Assembly: GCA_905373085.1 (NCBI GenBank)
Contig: CAJPRR010000095.1
Location: 1 to 8,698, forward strand
DNA: 8,698 nt
Direction of reading: 5' to 3'
From: an uncultured Selenomonas sp.
GTDB lineage: Bacteria; Bacillota; Negativicutes; Selenomonadales; Selenomonadaceae
Part shown: one piece after another, positions 7,173-8,698 of the stretch
Position numbering within the stretch: position 1 is the stretch's first letter
Layout of the letters: the number at the start of each line of letters is the position of its first letter
Position numbers and translations under genes: made by a program
Notes under the pieces: generated by a model
Database searches by the model: none
Told to the model about the DNA's origin: nothing
What the model saw: only the letters and a program-made list of their open reading frames with translations

Positions 7173-8438
7173 TCAATCATCCGTGCGGCGAATGTCCGCG
7201 CCAAGCCCCACGAGTTTCTCCACGAGCTTGTCGTAGCCGCGGTCGATGTGGTGGATGTAGCCGACCTGCGTCTCGCCCTCGGAGACGAGACCCGCGAGCA
7301 CCATGGCGGCGCCGGCACGCAGATCGGTCGCCTTGACCTGGCAGCCCGTCAGATGATCGACGCCCTCGACGACGGACGTGCGCCCGTCAATCTTGATCGA
7401 AGCCCCCATGCGCTTCAGCTCGTCGACGTGCATGAAGCGGTTCTCGAAGACCGTCTCCGTCACAAATCCCGCACCGTCCGCGATGGCGAGGAGCGCCATG
7501 AACTGCGCCTGCATGTCCGTCGGAAATCCCGGATACGGCATCGTCTTGATGTCAACCGCCTTCGGGCGATGGTCACAGGTCACGCGAACGCCCTCGACAT
7601 CCTCCTCGATCGTGACGCCCGCTTCCTTGAGCTTCGCGATGACAGGCTTCAAATGCTCGGAAATGGCGTTTTCAATGTAGACGTCGCCCTGCGTCATGGC
7701 GGCGGCGACCATGTAGGTGCCCGCCTCGATGCGGTCAGGAATGATCGTGTAGTTGTGCCCCACAAGCTTTCTGACGCCCTCGATCTTGATGACGTTCGTG
7801 CCCGCGCCGCGCACCTTCGCGCCCATGACGTTCAGGAAGTTCGCGAGATCGACGATCTCCGGCTCCTGCGCAGGGTTTTCGAGCACGGTCTGCCCCTGTG
7901 CCATCGAAGCCGCCATGAGGATGTTTTCCGTCGCGCCGACGCTCGGGAAGTCGAGATAGATGCGTGCGCCCTTGAGTCCCGTCTCAGCACGCGCCTCGAT
8001 GTAGCCATGCCCAATCTCGATCTTTGCGCCCAAGGCCTCGAAGCCCTTGAGATGCAGGTCAATGGGGCGCGTGCCGATGGCGCAGCCGCCCGGCAGCGAG
8101 ATTTTCGCATGACCGAGGCGTGCGAGCAGCGGCCCCATGATGAGGAAAGAAGCGCGCATCTTGCGAACAAGCTCGTAAGGCGCTTCCGTCCGCTTGATCT
8201 CGCAGCTGTCCACGGTCAGCGCGTTCGCCGCCTTGTCGAACGCCGCATGTACGCCGAGCGCCCGCAGCACCTCCGTGATCGTATGCACGTCGTCGAGCGA
8301 AGGAACCTCCTCCAAGCGGCTCGGGGCATCCTGCCCCAGAAGCGTCGCGGCGATGATGGGCAGCACAGCGTTCTTCGCACCGCTGATCTTCACGCGCCCC
8401 GCAAGCCGACAGCCGCCCTTTATAATCAACTTCTCCAT
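7173..8438 (-). CDS. murA: UDP-N-acetylglucosamine 1-carboxyvinyltransferase (MurA)
   Basis: Transfers enolpyruvate from phosphoenolpyruvate to UDP-N-acetylglucosamine, the first committed step of peptidoglycan synthesis, in the cytoplasm; it is the target of fosfomycin. The 421 residues match the usual family length. Visible family landmarks: Lys22-Asn23 in SGAKNAVLP, the catalytic Cys119 in LPGGCAIGTRP (Cys115 in E. coli), the Asp308 region PYPGFPTDMQAQ (Asp305 in E. coli), and Arg400 in HIDRGYDKL (Arg397 in E. coli). With the cysteine present, the enzyme should be fosfomycin-sensitive. ATG 8438 (MEKLIIKGG) is preferred over the in-frame ATG at 8477. It has GGAGG upstream (plus strand 8452-8456, 13 bases away, rather long), and the 8477 codon would lie only about 9 bases after the predicted transcription start. 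The gene converges on the dynamin operon and is probably independent of it. Confidence 0.97.
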   Translation of the reverse strand: MEKLIIKGGCRLAGRVKISGAKNAVLPIIAATLLGQDAPSRLEEVPSLDDVHTITEVLRALGVHAAFDKAANALTVDSCEIKRTEAPYELVRKMRASFLIMGPLLARLGHAKISLPGGCAIGTRPIDLHLKGFEALGAKIEIGHGYIEARAETGLKGARIYLDFPSVGATENILMAASMAQGQTVLENPAQEPEIVDLANFLNVMGAKVRGAGTNVIKIEGVRKLVGHNYTIIPDRIEAGTYMVAAAMTQGDVYIENAISEHLKPVIAKLKEAGVTIEEDVEGVRVTCDHRPKAVDIKTMPYPGFPTDMQAQFMALLAIADGAGFVTETVFENRFMHVDELKRMGASIKIDGRTSVVEGVDHLTGCQVKATDLRAGAAMVLAGLVSEGETQVGYIHHIDRGYDKLVEKLVGLGADIRRTDD

Positions 8439-8492
8439 GAAAGTCCCATTTCCTCCCCCACACACTGCAAGTTCCATCGAGCTAATGTGGCT

Positions 8493-8521
8493 AATATAGC
8501 AATTTATAGTTTACCATGAAA
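8493..8521 (-). promoter_or_regulatory. murA promoter
   Basis: On the minus strand, TGCTATATT (8493-8501) is an extended -10 element very like the one ahead of the dynamin operon. A poor -35 box TTTCAT (8516-8521) lies 17 bases upstream of TATATT, inside the 22-base direct repeat. Transcription would start near 8486. Just after the -10 box the sequence ATTAGC occurs twice, 9 bases apart (plus strand 8481-8486 and 8490-8495). Confidence 0.55.
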
Positions 8522-8529
8522 GTCCAAGA
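8508..8529. repeat. 22-base direct repeat, copy 1
   Basis: This copy, beginning AGTTTACCATGAAAGTCC, is identical over 22 bases to the copy at 8677-8698. The two starts are 169 bases apart. Copy 1 overlaps the -35 region of the murA promoter. Confidence 0.9.
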
Positions 8530-8676
8530 AGTCAAGCCGTAGGCGCAGACTGATTGGCTCTTTCATGTAAGGCGTGTGGACATATGTACAGCGTGCCTCT
8601 TTGATGCGCTGTCGCAGGAAACGGGCAAGAACATGACTCGTGCTGCTTCGCGCGGCGGCTGAACATATGTCCAGAA
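8530..8676. other. intergenic sequence between the direct repeats
   Basis: I see no convincing gene in this 147-base stretch. A 60-codon minus-strand reading frame (8686-8504) crosses it from one repeat to the other, but it lacks a ribosome binding site and known features. A partial inverted copy of the repeat core is present at 8560-8570: read on the minus strand it is TTACATGAAAG, against TTACCATGAAAG in the direct repeats. The stretch looks like a non-coding repeat unit upstream of murA. Confidence 0.4.
8577..8673. repeat. 11-base inverted repeat inside the intergenic unit
   Basis: TGGACATATGT (8577-8587) is the exact reverse complement of ACATATGTCCA (8663-8673). The core ACATATGT is itself palindromic. 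The two arms enclose 75 bases and lie inside the stretch bounded by the 22-base direct repeats. This could be a hairpin in RNA, paired protein-binding sites, or the ends of a small non-coding element. Confidence 0.8.
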
Positions 8677-8698
8677 AGTTTACCATGAAAGTCCAAGA
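8677..8698. repeat. 22-base direct repeat, copy 2 (runs to the window edge)
   Basis: Identical to the copy at 8508-8529. The match reaches the last base of the window, so the repeat may be longer than 22 bases, and a tandem unit of 169 bases or more may continue beyond the edge. Confidence 0.9.

Noticed and set aside
7248..8519. 423-codon open frame on the plus strand opposite murA
   Set aside because: murA is certain from its catalytic motifs. The opposite frame is Arg/His/Asp-rich, with no family features or suitable ribosome binding site.
8504..8686. 60-codon minus-strand frame between the two direct repeats
   Set aside because: The start codon and the end both fall in the repeats, there is no ribosome binding site, and the inner sequence looks like a non-coding repeat unit. 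A small peptide cannot be fully excluded.
8508..8698. CRISPR array
   Set aside because: There are only two direct copies with a 147-base interval, far longer than a CRISPR spacer, and no cas genes are present.

Overview
The window looks like a chromosomal segment of a moderately GC-rich, low-GC-phylum relative. A Selenomonas-like member of the Negativicutes is my best guess. That rests on the general look of the MurA protein, the strong AAGGAGG-type ribosome binding sites, the sigma70-type promoters and the GC-rich codon use. It is an inference, not a proven assignment.

Layout. A tRNA-Arg(CCG) gene with an encoded CCA end lies at the left edge on the minus strand, with its own TTGACA/TATATT promoter. 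A 387-base gene-free gap follows. Its right end carries an extended -10 promoter and, right at the expected transcription start, a perfect 12-base palindrome. Four genes then run on the plus strand (464-7112) and look like one operon: dynamin-like GTPase A (551 aa, with a hydrophobic hairpin-like segment); a Cys-rich beta-helix-like protein encoded by AT-rich DNA (456 aa); dynamin-like GTPase B (477 aa, no membrane segment); and dynamin-like GTPase C (708 aa, with an altered G4 motif and an aromatic Trp-Tyr-Asn-Pro-Phe-Ser-Trp patch). A strong hairpin terminator at 7124-7172 ends the operon and, read the other way, ends murA, which converges on it from the right (8438-7173). The right edge holds the murA promoter and an intergenic repeat structure: a 22-base direct repeat, an 11-base inverted repeat, and a shorter copy of the repeat core at the murA start codon.

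How the genes may work together. Bacterial dynamin-like proteins often occur as pairs or sets that form hetero-oligomers and bind, tubulate or fuse membranes; some protect the cell from phage damage. Here three different ones sit with a beta-helix protein whose first 18 residues match the start of GTPase B (QIALLKxVxE at exactly residue 9 in both), while the rest of that gene is far more AT-rich than its neighbours. The simplest reading is a multi-GTPase membrane-remodelling complex with an exchangeable beta-helix subunit that shares a docking head with GTPase B. A role in defence or envelope stress is possible but is not shown by the sequence. murA and the tRNA gene are housekeeping neighbours and are probably unrelated to the operon's job.
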